A program made the translations under genes and the position numbers. Of a stretch of DNA of 64,000 bases, positions 48,379-60,442 are shown one piece after another. The number at the start of each line of letters is the position of its first letter. The first letter of the stretch is position 1. A model generated the notes under the pieces. It saw nothing but the letters and a program-made list of their open reading frames with translations, ran no database searches and was not told the origin of the DNA. This DNA comes from Podospora pseudocomata (Eukaryota > Ascomycota > Sordariomycetes > Sordariales > Podosporaceae), in NCBI RefSeq assembly GCF_035222375.1, contig NC_085887.1:471501-535500 (forward strand). The letters run 5' to 3'.

Positions 48379-50848
48379 TGCGAACGAAGGCCGAAGTGCG
48401 ATTGTAACAAGCAGCAATGACGTAACGTCGTAGGACTTGGCGCTAGATAGGGAAAATAGGAATTGAAGCACGGCAATTGTCAACAGGCCAAATTGGGGGC
48501 GAGGCAGAATGATAGCTGCTGTACCGTAACTCGATGACAGGTTGACAATTTGAAGTTGATGCAGAAGCACGCAGGAGGGCAGATCGCAGAGGTTGAGACG
48601 GCAGCAGCATGCCATTGTCTTTTTGTCTCGAGATGCTCCCGTTGCACAGACAAATCAGGATTGGTTGGATCTCATCATGGATCTGCGGCTCTTGAAAACA
48701 TGACGGGATCAGGAATGACATGCCACACTAGTGTGCATCCATTCTACACATCATGCCATGAGCTAGTCTTCACCTTGGTTGAATACCGCCTCTCGCCATC
48801 TCTCACCTCATCATTCACTTAACCTCACCGTGGGTGCTCACGTCCCAGTTCCATCTTCACCGGGGTTCGGATGTATGCTTCAGTGTGGAGGAAGCTATCC
48901 AGCCACCGCACTTGGCGGGGTTGGCGGGGCTCGAACGGACGGGAGCTTGGGCCAGGTGCAGAACGGGCATGCCAGGGTGCAGGTGTCAGGCTAGAATTCT
49001 CTACACCCTTCTACTTATAAACGTTCCTGAACCAAAAACCTCATGGCGGCCTATCATTTGCTTCCTCATGCCCACGATGGGGCCAATGGATATGCATTCG
49101 GTGAGACAAGAGTGACAAGGCCCCAAAGACTCAGGCTGCCCACGCTGTTGCAGAGTCTGTCGTCCGGGAGGCTGCTAGCGCACCCCACGATGATCGGCAA
49201 GCACCCTCACTGGACACTAGGTCGTGCAGCCAAAGCTCGCTGTCCATTTTTTTCGTGGTCTGCTGCCACCTCAACGAGGAAAGGGACGAAAAAAGAAACC
49301 TAGAATCATGCATGAGAACATGCCGCACAGCTATTATAAGGCTTCAACGGCCAATTGGGCCAATGACATGTTGCTGTTCCCACCACCGTCCACATATCCC
49401 GTCAAAGCTGCATTTGTTTCTGCTTGAGGGCCACTTTGATTGAGTCGGCTGTGGCCAATGCTTGCCGGTTAGCCGTCTGTGCCGTCTCCCCAAGAGGGAA
49501 GGCATTTAACAACACCAAGACTTCTGAGATTCGTCTAGTGTCTTATCGATTCGAAGGGAAAACTCTCTGCAAATTGCTAAAAGCGAGCTTCTGTTGGTCC
49601 CTGCCGAGAATAACCGGAGATTTGTCCCCTGTCCAGAGGCACTCTGCAAGGCTGTTTATCGCTGGCCTCGCTGTTCTCACGACGTCGCAGCATCTGAGGG
49701 ATTGCGTGACGCTAGCGGGGCAGCAGAGTCTGAATCTGGTCTGAATCTTCCATCATCGCCCCCACCATGGAGCAGCGGACGGAGAACACCAGCCACTCAC
49801 ACCACCCACCCAGCTCGGGCCAAGACATGTTTGGTTATCACACTCCCGACCACGTGCCATAGCGCGCATCTGAAGCTGTTTCTCTGAACAAGAGCGCGTT
49901 AGTAGAGGCGGGCGGAAATGCAAGCAGCGGTTGCACGGCGGGGTCCGGGGCGCAGTCGCCGGAAGCCATCGCTGCGGTGCGGTCTAGGAATGGAGCTTCG
50001 AGGCATCACCGCATCCGACCACCTGAGGAGGTTTGAGGTTCTAGAATGGCAGCAACGTCGCAAGGTGCCAAGGCTGAGGCCAAGAGCTCTTGGCGAAGAG
50101 GAAAAGCGGGCATTTCCAGCCTTTGAAGCCAAGCCCTGATGACCTCCTTTGCCAATCCCGCGTCTGGCTGGCCCTATCAGAGCCCAGCTTGGAGTGTGTT
50201 AGTCTTTTTCGAGAACCAGGGGATGACGCTCATCCGTCTTCAGTCGCCACCCGATTGCAGTCTTATCACTCCTACCGAACGCCGCCGTCACCCACAGCGG
50301 GGCTCTCGAGGACGTATGCCACGCCCAACTGCTTGGCTCGCCCAGCATCTCGCAGCATTGAGCGGGTTTGAAGAGTCAATCCAAGGTCCGAGGCAGCTGT
50401 GAGAGCCAGGATGGAGTCTTGGGGCTTCTTGGCCTGCTACCCGCCAAGTCCACTGTTGCTTTGGCCGCCGACTTATCGGTGAGCAGCATGCAAAAAGATG
50501 CTGGGCCCTGGCTGGTACCTCGACGGAGCACCCAGTTTCTGTGCGGTTACTTAAACAAAGCAGGTACCCCGTCATCCCCCCGTGATCCGGGACTCTCTTC
50601 TTGCGTCACTACCAGACGAGGAAAAAAACAAGCTTCTCTCCCCCATCGTCCAAGCTTTGTGCGTCGTTGGCTCCACGGCGTCAAACTCCATCATCAGAGT
50701 CCGGATTGTCTATAACGGCCGTCCCTTTGCCCATCCTGCTGATCCTCCCTACGCAAATGAGACAGACTGTTCAACACTCGAGTTCGTGCTCACCCCGTCA
50801 GGTCAACTGGTGAACGTATCGCCCTCCTCCCCTCCCCCAACCGCCAAC
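48379..50848. other. Divergent intergenic region upstream of the ENA-type ATPase
   Basis: 2.47 kb. Open frames are short. The frame upstream of the ATPase ATG is open back to a GTG at 50582, but no ATG lies in that stretch. No RNA gene recognised. Confidence 0.45.
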
Positions 50849-53800
50849 ATGGCCGGCGAATTCCCCAAACACCCGTTCCTCCTCACCCCGGAGGAGACGG
50901 CGCAGGCTCTGGGGACCGATATCGACAAGGGCCTCACCTCGACCCAGGTCAAAGAACTCCAATCCAAGTATCCTACCAATGAACTCGATGTAGGCGGCAG
51001 TATCGCCTGGTACACCATCTTTATCCGCCAGCTTGCCAATGCCATGATTCTGGTATGACCCCTCCCCCTAAAGCTTCCCAAACAAGCTTTCGCACTGCGG
51101 GTGCCATTGACTTAAGTGGCGCATCGACTGACAACTGTGCTAGGTCCTCTTCTTTGCCATGGCCCTGAGTTTTGGCGTAGGAGATTATATCGAAGGCGGT
51201 GTCCTTGCCGCCGTCATTGTGTTGAATGTGTCCATTGGTTTTTACCAAGAATATGGCGCCGAGAAGAAGATGGATGCGCTCCGTGCGCTTTCTTCCCCCT
51301 CTGCCAATGTGCTCCGCGACGGTAAGATGCAGGTCATACCAAAGTAAGTTATGTCCTTTCAAATGCCGCTCTCCTCTGTTCGAGCTGGTCTGGTGCTGAC
51401 CAGTTTGCTCCGCCAAATAGTGCCGAGGTTGTTCCTGGTGACATCATTGCCCTCAAGATGGGCGATACCGTTCCAGCCGACATGCGCATGTTTGAAGCCA
51501 TGAACCTCCAGTGCGATGAATCATCCTTGACAGGTGAGGCCATGCCCATCGAAAAGATCACCACCACCGAGATCTATGTCGAGGGCGGCGAGAAGCTGGC
51601 ACAGGACGAAGGTGAAGTCGGTATCGGTGACCGCATCAACATTGCATATGCTACCACTGTTGTCCAGAAGGGCCGTGGCCGTGGTATCGTCATTTGCACT
51701 GGCATGCAGACCGAAGTTGGAAAGATTGCCGCCTCGACCAGCAAGAAGAGACGCAAGCCCGGCAGGTCCATGAACTGGAAAAAGTACGGAAAGGCTGCCC
51801 CGGTCAAGGGTGCCTTCAGACGCACCTATGACTTCCTCGGCAAGTTCCTCGGCTTGACCGAGGGTACTCCTCTCCAGATCAAGCTGGCGAAGCTGGCGTA
51901 CCTGTTGTTCTTCTGTGCCATCGTCCTGGCCATGATCGTCTTCAGTGTCAACAAGTGGCCCAACCCGCTTCCCAGCGAGCTCGTCATTTATGCCATTTCC
52001 ACCGGCATCGCCATCATTCCCGAGTCTCTCGTCGCTGTCTTGACTATTTCCATGGTTGTGGCCACCACTGTCATGAGAAAGGCCAACGTCGTTGTGCGTG
52101 ACTTGTCGGCTCTTGAAGCCCTCGGAGGTGTGACCAACATTTGCTCCGACAAGACGGGCACTCTTACCCAAGGCGCCATGATCGCAAAGAAGGTGTGGAC
52201 ACCTGCCTCCAACAGCATCTACACTGTCAGAGACTCGAAGAGTCCCGCCGACCCCACTCAGGGACGCGTCACAGTCTCCAGCGCCGACGTTCCCGTCCAA
52301 GAGGAAGAGGAGAAGCGCGATTATGACGAAGAGAGAACGACCGCAGCCATCAAGTTTGATGGTGTCCCCGACGAGAAGCTCAACCCCAAGCCACAATCAT
52401 CCCCCGAGGCCGAGGCTGAACTCACCCCCGACCTCCGCATGTTCCTCCTCTCGGCAGCGCTTTGCAACCTTGCCACAGTGCGGTTCGACGACAAGGAGGA
52501 AAAATGGAAGACGACCGGCGAGCCCACCGAAATTGCCCTGCAGGTCTTCGCTCATCGGTTCGACCTCGGCAAGAAGAACGTGGAGGCGACCGGATGGAAG
52601 CAGACGGCCGAGTTTCCCTTTGACAGCTCCATCAAGCGCATGTCCGTCATTTACGATGCGCCCGAGAACAACGAAAGCGGATTGAGCACCGAAAACAGCC
52701 ATGTCTTCACCAAGGGCGCCGTCGAGCGTATCATCGACCTGTGCTCCCACGTCGGGACGACCGATGTACCCATGACCGAAGAGTACAAGGAAAAGATCCT
52801 CAAGCAGATGACCGACTTTGCGTCCCAGGGCCAGCGCGTTCTCGCCATTGCCTATCGTGCCTGGAATGGCCGCTACGTCGCTGGCAAGAACGACGGCGTT
52901 GACCCCTCTCTCCCCAAGAACGATGAAGCCCAACGGTCCGCGGTGGAAAAGGACCTCATTCTCCTCGGCTTGGCTGGTATCTACGACCCTCCCCGCCGCG
53001 AGACCACTCCCGCCATCTTCGACTGTGCCCAGGCCGGCATCAAGGTGCACATGTTGACTGGCGATCACCCCGAAACGGCCAGGGCTATTGCTAGGGAAGT
53101 CGGTATCATCCCCCGCGACCTCAGTGTCCTCCCCGCCGGTGTTGCCCAGTCCGCTGTGATGAAGGCTACCGACTTTGACAAGCTCACCGACGAGGAGATC
53201 GACGCCTTGCCAGAACTTCCTCTTGTTATTGCTCGTTGTGCGCCCGAGACCAAATCTCGCATGGTGGAGGCCCTTCGCCGCCGTGATGCCTTCATGGCCA
53301 TGACTGGTGACGGTGTCAACGATGCCCCATCCTTGAGCCGCGCTGATGTCGGTATCGCCATGGGATCCGGTTCCGACGTGGCCAAGTCTGCCTCCAAGAT
53401 TGTCTTGACGGATGATAAGTTCAACTCGATCGTTGCCGCCATCCGCGAAGGTCGCCGCATGTTTGCCAACATTCAGAAGTTTGTCCTCCATCTTCTCAGC
53501 AGCAACGTTGGTGAAGTCATTCTCCTGATTTGCGGTCTCGCCTTCTTTGACGAATCCGGCATTTCCGTCTTCCCCATCGCTCCCCTCGAAATTCTCTGGA
53601 TCAACATGGTCACTTCGTCCTTCCCCGCTTTCGGTCTCGGTCGTGAGGCTGCCAGTGCCGAAGTCATGCGCAAGCCCCCTCACGACAAGAGGCGCGGTGT
53701 GTTCACCAACCAGATTATTGTTGACATGATCGTCTACGGTATTCTTATGGGCGCCACCACACTCTCGACCTTCATCATTGTCGTGTTTGGAAAGTACGAT

Positions 53801-54403
53801 GGCCAGCTGGGCAGGGACTGCAACAAGCACTACTCGGAGGAGTGCATTCCCGTGTTCCGCGCCCGCGCTGCTGTTTTCGCCGAGCTGACCTGGATGATTC
53901 TCCTCACTGCCTGGGAGATCAAGGACCTTCGCCGGTCCATGTTCCGGCTGAACCCCGATTCCGAGTCCAAGTTCCCCTTCTTCAAGGACGTGTACAACAA
54001 CAAGTTCCTCTTCTGGGCCGTCGTCATTGGCGCTGTCTCTGTGTTCCCCACGGTGTACATCCCCGGCCTCAACAGGAACGTCTTCAAGCACACCGATATC
54101 AGCTGGGAGTGGGGTGTCGTTTTCGGCATGACCATCTTCTATGTCTTTGGTATCGAGGTCTGGAAGTGGGTCAAGCGGACGCTTAACATTCTGGATGACC
54201 ACAAGGTCAGACAGGGCAAGTGGTCGCAGGGCGAGGAGGGTCAGAAGATGCGGTTCGCAAAGTCGATGTCCTTCTCCAGCTTGAAGAGTTGGGCCTCCAG
54301 ATCCAAGGCTCAGTCCAACGGCGGCTTGACTCCAAGCACCACGCAGCCGCGGTCGACTTCACAAGCACCCCAGAACCGGGTGCCACAGACCTCGCCGGTT
54401 TGA
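50849..54403 (+). CDS. ENA-type (P2D) sodium/potassium-exporting P-type ATPase
   Basis: Three exons: 50849-51052, 51144-51343 and 51421-54403, giving 1128 aa. Introns are 91 and 77 bp. ENA pumps export Na+ or K+ at the plasma membrane for salt and alkaline tolerance. Motifs in order: N-terminal cation-ATPase domain (KHPFLLTPEETAQALGTDI), DESSLTGEAMP actuator loop, STGIAIIPESLVAVLTI in M4, phosphorylated Asp in ICSDKTGTLTQG (about residue 378), FTKGAVERII and LTGDHPETA. The hinge TGDGVNDAPSL and the M5-M6 region with GEVILLICGL follow. The insert between the phosphorylation motif and the nucleotide domain is charged. The C-terminal 60 residues are a Ser/Lys-rich cytosolic tail. The start at 50849 matches the family start. 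The exact ion cannot be read from sequence. SPCA-type Ca2+ pumps are the nearest alternative, but the overall pattern favours ENA. Confidence 0.88.
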
Positions 54404-55206
54404 GGGAGAGACGACTGAATTAAAGTAACGGATGATATGTGGCGTATGGGACGATGCGCTGCTGGCCACGCGGCCGGGTCATGTTGCTTTTTGCGTATAT
54501 CTGAGTTGACGATGTTGATGAACGATGATACCACGCATATTTTGAAGCATGTTGACGAAGAAGATGCGAAGGGATCGAGATAAACAAAGGCTCGGTTAAC
54601 CCCTCCTATTATCGAAGGAAGACTGTTTGGAAGGGGGGGGGGGCGTGCGCTATCATGAGTAAAAGGCATCTTGATGCCGTGGTTGTTTTGTTGCATTGTA
54701 TTTTGTTTTATGATATCCAGCATTTGATCGAACTGTTGGTTGGCGATGGTCTGGGCAAATAGGTACTGCCCTCAGGATCAGTAGAACATAGCGTAATGTT
54801 TGGCTGTTAGCATTTTGGCACAATGGAAATTGAAAGTCTTTACATGGAATTTTGTTCATGGGAAAGTGTTGAACTTGAGAGGGATTTTAAAACAGGTTCG
54901 TGTGACGAGCTTCCATCGAGATAAGATTGTAGGCAAGTAAACCCCGGGGAGAGTCCAGACCGCGGTCAACCCCTGAGGAAAAGGCTCCCATGCCACTCTG
55001 AGGAGGTGTGGGTCCACAAGCTCAGGGCGCGCTAGTGTGTAATTGGGGGAACGCCGCGTCGCCAATTAAGGACACGCGCAACCATCCCGTCCCGTCCAAC
55101 GTCCAATTGACAACGAGACACCATCTTCTGCCTTTTCTTGAATCATCACTTCGAATCGACCACCAACTACTTTCCCTTCCTTAGTCGAGCAGTTACTAGC
55201 TTCACA
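54404..55206. other. Tandem intergenic region
   Basis: 800 bp holding the ATPase 3' UTR, a G run near 54640 and the DPM1 promoter. No gene seen. Confidence 0.45.
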
Positions 55207-56015
<809 letters not shown>

Positions 56016-56188
56016 GGGGCTTGAGGGAGGGAAGAAGCTGGAACTCGTGGAAGGGATGAGGTTTGGGATATTAATTCTAATGCTGATATTTACACTGTTT
56101 GAAAAGCGAAAATGAAATGGCAGAGATGATGAATGTCAGGAGTTATGCGCAAAAGATTTTTCAATTTTCCTGGCACGGCAGCACTTAT

Positions 56189-57127
56189 CTACATGTTCCT
56201 ACCACCCGTTACGCTGATTGTTTGTCCGGAAATATACGAGCTCAGGGGAGAAGCGATGGCCAACACAGCACTCGCAGCCTCGGTCGCAGTGCCGGGTCTC
56301 CTGAGTGGGATGTCCTGGTATGGAACGATGCCTGGAGGAGCTTGCTTCTGCTTCTCCGGGATACCTAAGGCAACCTTCTGCCCATCAACCTCAACAAACG
56401 CACCGGCCTCTTTATTGGCCGTCAATCTCGTCTCGATATGCCCAAAGGCAATCGTGTTCGCTCGCACGCCGAACGCAGGGCCCCATTCCTTTGCGATAGT
56501 CTTGGTCATGCCGATGACACCTGCCTTGGCGAGCGCATAGTTGATCTGACCGGCGTTCCCGTGGACACCAGAGGTGGAACTGATGTTGATGATGTTTCTT
56601 GGCTCGCCGTCCTTCACACGGAAGTAAGGGGCTGCCTCGCGGATGATTTTGAAGGGGACGGTGCCGTGTAGGGCGACGATGGTGTCCCATTGTTTGTCGG
56701 TCATCTGTCCACGCCGTCAGTATTGTCCACTTGGGGGGAAGGAGAGAGGTACCTTGTGAAGAACCGCATCCCAGGTAAAACCAGCATTATTCACAATGAT
56801 GTGGATCTTTCCACCTCCAAACTCGGCTGCTTTGGCCACCAATTGTTTGATGTACTCGTCCTTGAGCAGGTCTCCTGCCACAGCGATGGCCTGGCCGCCA
56901 CCAGACCGGATCTTGGAGGCTACCTCTTCGGCTTTGGCGCCGTCAATGTCAGAGACGACGACTTTGGCGCCCTCGTTGGCGAAGAGACGTGCACACTCGG
57001 CCCCGATACCCTGCCCTGAACCGGTGATGATGGCGACTTGGTTGTGGAGGAGACCTTTGGGGTAGTTGAGCTGGCGGGAGAGCTGGGCGGCGCGCTCAGC
57101 CATGCGCATCTTGATCACGGAGGTCAT
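56189..57127 (-). CDS. Short-chain dehydrogenase/reductase, FabG-like
   Basis: Two exons, 57127-56753 and 56704-56189. The 48-bp intron is among the shortest here, and the product is 296 aa. Classical SDR features: NAD(P) motif VAIITGSGQGIG, an Asp after the second strand (VVVSDID) that tends to favour NAD, NNAG, catalytic Ser in NISSTSG, and YALAK (Tyr-x3-Lys). The C terminus SGQTISVTGG is typical of 3-oxoacyl-ACP/CoA reductases. An insert near VEVDGQKVALGIPEKQK lengthens the substrate loop. The substrate is unknown. The frame is open to a TTG at 57157, but 57127 is the first ATG. No peroxisomal or mitochondrial signal is evident. It converges with DPM1 across only about 170 bp. Confidence 0.9.
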
Positions 57128-57237
57128 GGTGGCAGACGTTGATGATGCAAGTGTCAATGGGTCAACGAGAGCCAGAGAAGAAATGGTTAGATTTGTGGTA
57201 TGTAGAAGATGGACATTGAATGGCTATATTTCTCTTG

Positions 57238-57246
57238 ATATATATA
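57238..57246 (-). promoter_or_regulatory. TATA-like box of the SDR gene
   Basis: ATATATATA, 111-120 bp upstream of the ATG at 57127, in an otherwise mixed sequence. Position fits a TATA element. Confidence 0.5.
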
Positions 57247-57655
57247 GGGATACATGTTAACCCGAAGCTGGGGGGGGGGAGAAGTGACAGCCATCTCCGC
57301 ACGGGAACAAGCCCGGGCAAGAGGATGCCGAGGCATTTCCCCGGATTCGAGAAACTTGGGGGCTGCAGTTACCCCATACCCCGCGCATCACCACCTCATC
57401 TTTGGGTTAGGTTAGTTGGGGTGTTTTGGTTGCGTTCAGGGGCAAGTCGCTGGGTTGGAGGCGTGTCAAGAGATCCGGGTCAACCTCATTTACTGATCTA
57501 CCTAGAATCAATCCAACCTGAAAGCCAGCCGTAACAGACAAGTCGTAACTTAATGGCTCCCACGGCTCTTGATGTTTTCATGGTCAGGGGAAGATGGATT
57601 AGATGAGGACTGCGCTAACCCCGCATTCCAGCCCTGCGGAACTTACAACTGGGCA

Positions 57656-57865
57656 CCCTCCCCACAGAATAATTGGCACAGCAGGTAAGTTAGCCCAATA
57701 TTATACTGTGAACCATGCCTCAAAAGTAAATTAATAGGTCTTTAAACTATCTCTGAAGGCCTCTGCACTATCTTTAAAGGCCTAACAATTATCTTTCGAG
57801 GCATGGTTTATATGATATAATATGGATTTAACCCACTTTCGAGTGCCAATTATTATGTGGTGAGG
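57656..57865. mobile_element. Foldback / MITE-like inverted-repeat element
   Basis: The left arm (57656-57757) and right arm (57762-57865) are imperfect reverse complements over almost their whole length. The outer 18-mers are CCACAKAATAATTGGCAC and its complement (57662-57679, 57843-57860). An inner block with ACCATGCCTC follows (57712-57721, 57798-57807), then GGYCTTTAAA near the centre. Mismatches are often C/T or G/A. No coding capacity. A target-site duplication is not clear, and the flanking CCCTC also extends the palindrome. Confidence 0.75.
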
Positions 57866-58027
57866 GGCCTGGCGCAGGGATCGAGGGCAGCCAAACAATC
57901 CACAACTCAGCCCAAGTCCCACCGTTGACATCGACGCCGTTTGAACCTTGATGGTTTGGCATTCAACGCATGCAGAGAAGACGCCTCTCAAACGCCACCC
58001 AATAGAAGGCAAACACGGAGTAGTAAT

Positions 58028-59074
58028 ATGCAGAAAAAAGGTGTCAGAGCCTTCTCGGGCCACAGCTACGGCCACACAGGTCACCATCATGGCGGCGGCG
58101 GCAACCACTACTCCCGTCTCAAACCAGTCGAGCTCGACCCCCTCTCAGAATACGGCCTCCCCTCTAAAGGCGAAAAGAGACTACTCTCTCCCAAAGTCCA
58201 AGAGTCCTACTACTCCAAAATAGCAGAACGCTACCTCGCCTTCTGCACCGAAGCCGGCGACAAAGACAGCCTCCAAAAACAATTCGCCCGCCTCGCCGTC
58301 GCGGACACCACCCCCTCTTCCTCCGCCAGCTCCCCAGTCATCTCCGTTCCCCCATCCCCCTTAACCTCCGCCCCTCCCACCGCATTACCGCTCCCAATCC
58401 CCACCTCCCTGCCCACCGGCAGCTTCCCCGACATCACCTTCATCGCCACCGACAACAGCAAAGAACAAGACCAATCCGGCTCCCTCCCCTCCATCCTCTC
58501 CGCCCTCCGCAAGCTCCGCGAGGCCCTCGTCGCCACCCAGCGCCGAGACCCTTTCACAATCCAAGTCTACCTCTTCGCCATCCGCCTCGGCATCCTCGCC
58601 AAGTCCTTCGAGTCGTACTACCCGGCTCTGCTCTACCTCCTCCGCTCTGTCCACCCCTTCTCCAACCTCACCTCTGTCGAGCTGGCCGAGTGCGTGTCCT
58701 ATCTCGTTCTCGACACCGCCTGCAGAAGGCAAGACCTCGCCGGGGCGTTTAAGCTGCGGAAGGAGTACAAGTTGAAGGACAAAAAGGTGGACGCGGTGCT
58801 CAAGGCGCTGGTGGGGGACAACTATGTGCTTTGGAGGAGGGTCAAGAGGGGGGTGGATGGGTACCGGGTGAAGCTGATGGAGTTTGCCGACGGGGATGTC
58901 AAGAGGCGGACGTTGATGGCGATGGGGAGGGCGTATTTGAGCTTGCCGAAGGAGTTTTTGGAGGGCCAGATGGAGGAGAGCTGGGAGGGGCTGAGGAGCA
59001 AATATGGGGTTGGGTGGGAGCTCGGCGGGGAGAAGGGGGAGAAGGTGGTTATACGGAAGGTTGGGAGGGGATGA
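58028..59074 (+). CDS. CSN8/PSMD8/eIF3k-domain protein
   Basis: Single exon, 348 aa from the ATG at 58028. The frame is open to a TTG at 57941, but that stretch has no ATG. The N terminus is His/Gly-rich (SGHSYGHTGHHHGGGGNHY), followed by a conserved SRLKPVELDPLSEYGLPSKG block and a Ser/Pro linker (residues 90-150). A helical repeat/winged-helix region from about 165 to 330 contains LRKLREALVATQRRDPFTIQ, YPALLYLLR, ECVSYLVLDTACRR and DNYVLWRRVKRG. This resembles the CSN8/PSMD8/eIF3k family, whose members are subunits of the COP9 signalosome, proteasome lid and eIF3. Which complex this protein joins, if any, is unclear. It may be a fungus-specific member. Confidence 0.7.
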   Translation: MQKKGVRAFSGHSYGHTGHHHGGGGNHYSRLKPVELDPLSEYGLPSKGEKRLLSPKVQESYYSKIAERYLAFCTEAGDKDSLQKQFARLAVADTTPSSSASSPVISVPPSPLTSAPPTALPLPIPTSLPTGSFPDITFIATDNSKEQDQSGSLPSILSALRKLREALVATQRRDPFTIQVYLFAIRLGILAKSFESYYPALLYLLRSVHPFSNLTSVELAECVSYLVLDTACRRQDLAGAFKLRKEYKLKDKKVDAVLKALVGDNYVLWRRVKRGVDGYRVKLMEFADGDVKRRTLMAMGRAYLSLPKEFLEGQMEESWEGLRSKYGVGWELGGEKGEKVVIRKVGRG

Positions 59075-59713
59075 GGGATAGGGGGGTTATATATGGGAAG
59101 AATGGCATAAGATATCGGTGTTGGGATAGGATATGGTTTCAACATGCTTGGCTGGGACGAGGAACGACCATTGGTATATTATACTACTCATGATATGGCA
59201 CGGCATGGCGAGCGTCAAGGGATAGAAAATGGTGGCTTTTGGCAGCGAAGTACAGATTAGGGATATGGGATTATGACATGATTAATGATAATACCGCGCC
59301 TTGCTTGAAGGTCATCGTTTTTCTTGATGGCTTCCAATCGAGGGAGTTTACAGAATCGTTTTGCAGCATCTTCCAACTATTAGAGAACGACACTGACATG
59401 CTTGGTTGGAATATATACATTTCAAGCCACGAGCGGGTCTCAAAAGTAACGCGGGCCATCGTTAGCCCCATGCTATACGGAGAAAAAAGCCAGAACAAAA
59501 CGTCTATGGCCCCAGCTCTCCACCATATTGTTACACTGCGCATGCGGCTACAACAAGCCAAGAAAGTAAATTATCAAATTGGGTATTTTCAACTTCCGCA
59601 AAACATCAAGCAACGCCGTCCCTCACGCCCCGAGCTTTTTACTGTCCACCCAGCCCCCCCTTATCACAGCGATGCCCTAGGCAAAGCTCAAACGTCCTCC
59701 CACTCGTTCAGAT
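59075..59713. other. Convergent intergenic region
   Basis: 640 bp of 3' flanks of the eIF3k-like and CFEM genes. No feature recognised. Confidence 0.4.
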
Positions 59714-60442
59714 TTAGAGGAGAGCAAAGGCAGCAGCAAGACCACCAATGGCACCCAAGCCGGCGGCGACGGTGGGACGGGGGCCGAAGTTGGTGCTGGT
59801 GCTGGTGCTGGTGCTAGAGGCATCCTGAGCATCAGCGTCGGTCTCGGTCTCGGTGGCGGACGACTCCTCAGGGGCATCAGTCTCGGTGGTGCTGGGAGCA
59901 TCGGTGGCCTCGGTGGTAGCGGTACCGGCGGGGGTGGTCACGGCGGTGTCAGTGTTGGCAGCGGTAGTGGCACGAGTCGAGGTCCTAACGGGAGTGGTGG
60001 CCGAGGGGCTGGCAGTAGCGCAGGTGACAGCGGTGGGGAGATCATTGACGCCGAAGGCCTTGCAGAGCTGTTGTGTCGAATGTTAGCCATCTGAACACGG
60101 ATATGGATATTGCGCAAAGCAAGAACATACCGTCGCAGCAACGGAAACAGCGGTCTTCTGGTCCGCCTCATTGCAGACGTCGACGAGGCAGCAGGCGATA
60201 CTGTCGAGGAAGGTGCTGTTCTTGCAGATGCACTCGGGGTCGCTACCACAGTTGCCAATCCCACCACGGAGGTACTGGGTGGCACAATCACGCTGTCAAG
60301 AAACTTTTAGTCAGTTTGCCATGTCTCTCCTGGAGAGCTTTTGGGGCGTCGAACATACAGCGCATTCGGGAAGATCAGCCAAGCCCTGGGCGGCGACGCT
60401 GGTGGCGAGAGCCAGGGAGACCAGAGCAGCAGAGTACTTCAT
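59714..60442 (-). CDS. GPI-anchored CFEM-domain protein
   Basis: Three exons: 60442-60359, 60292-60131 and 60067-59714, giving 199 aa. Introns are 66 and 63 bp (both GTATGT donors) and all joins are phase 0. Signal peptide MKYSAALVSLALATSVAAQ. The CFEM domain (about residues 20-90) has the spaced Cys set: PECARDC, GNC, DPECIC, ACC, DVC and LC. The Asp before the CxC motif corresponds to the haem-coordinating Asp of Candida CFEM proteins. A Thr/Ser/Ala-rich stalk follows. The C terminus, VAAGLGAIGGLAAAFALL after Ser/Thr/Asn residues, fits a GPI signal. It probably resides at the wall or membrane, in haem/iron capture or as an effector-like surface protein. Single ORF prediction would miss it because the exons are small. 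Confidence 0.92.

Noticed and set aside
50582-50848. N-terminal extension of the ENA-type ATPase
   Set aside because: Open from a GTG only. The family start and first ATG are at 50849.
52397-54202. A 601-codon open frame antisense to the ENA-type ATPase
   Set aside because: It mirrors the codon bias of the real gene (few T/A third positions) and shows no domain of its own. The sense strand has all P-type ATPase motifs.
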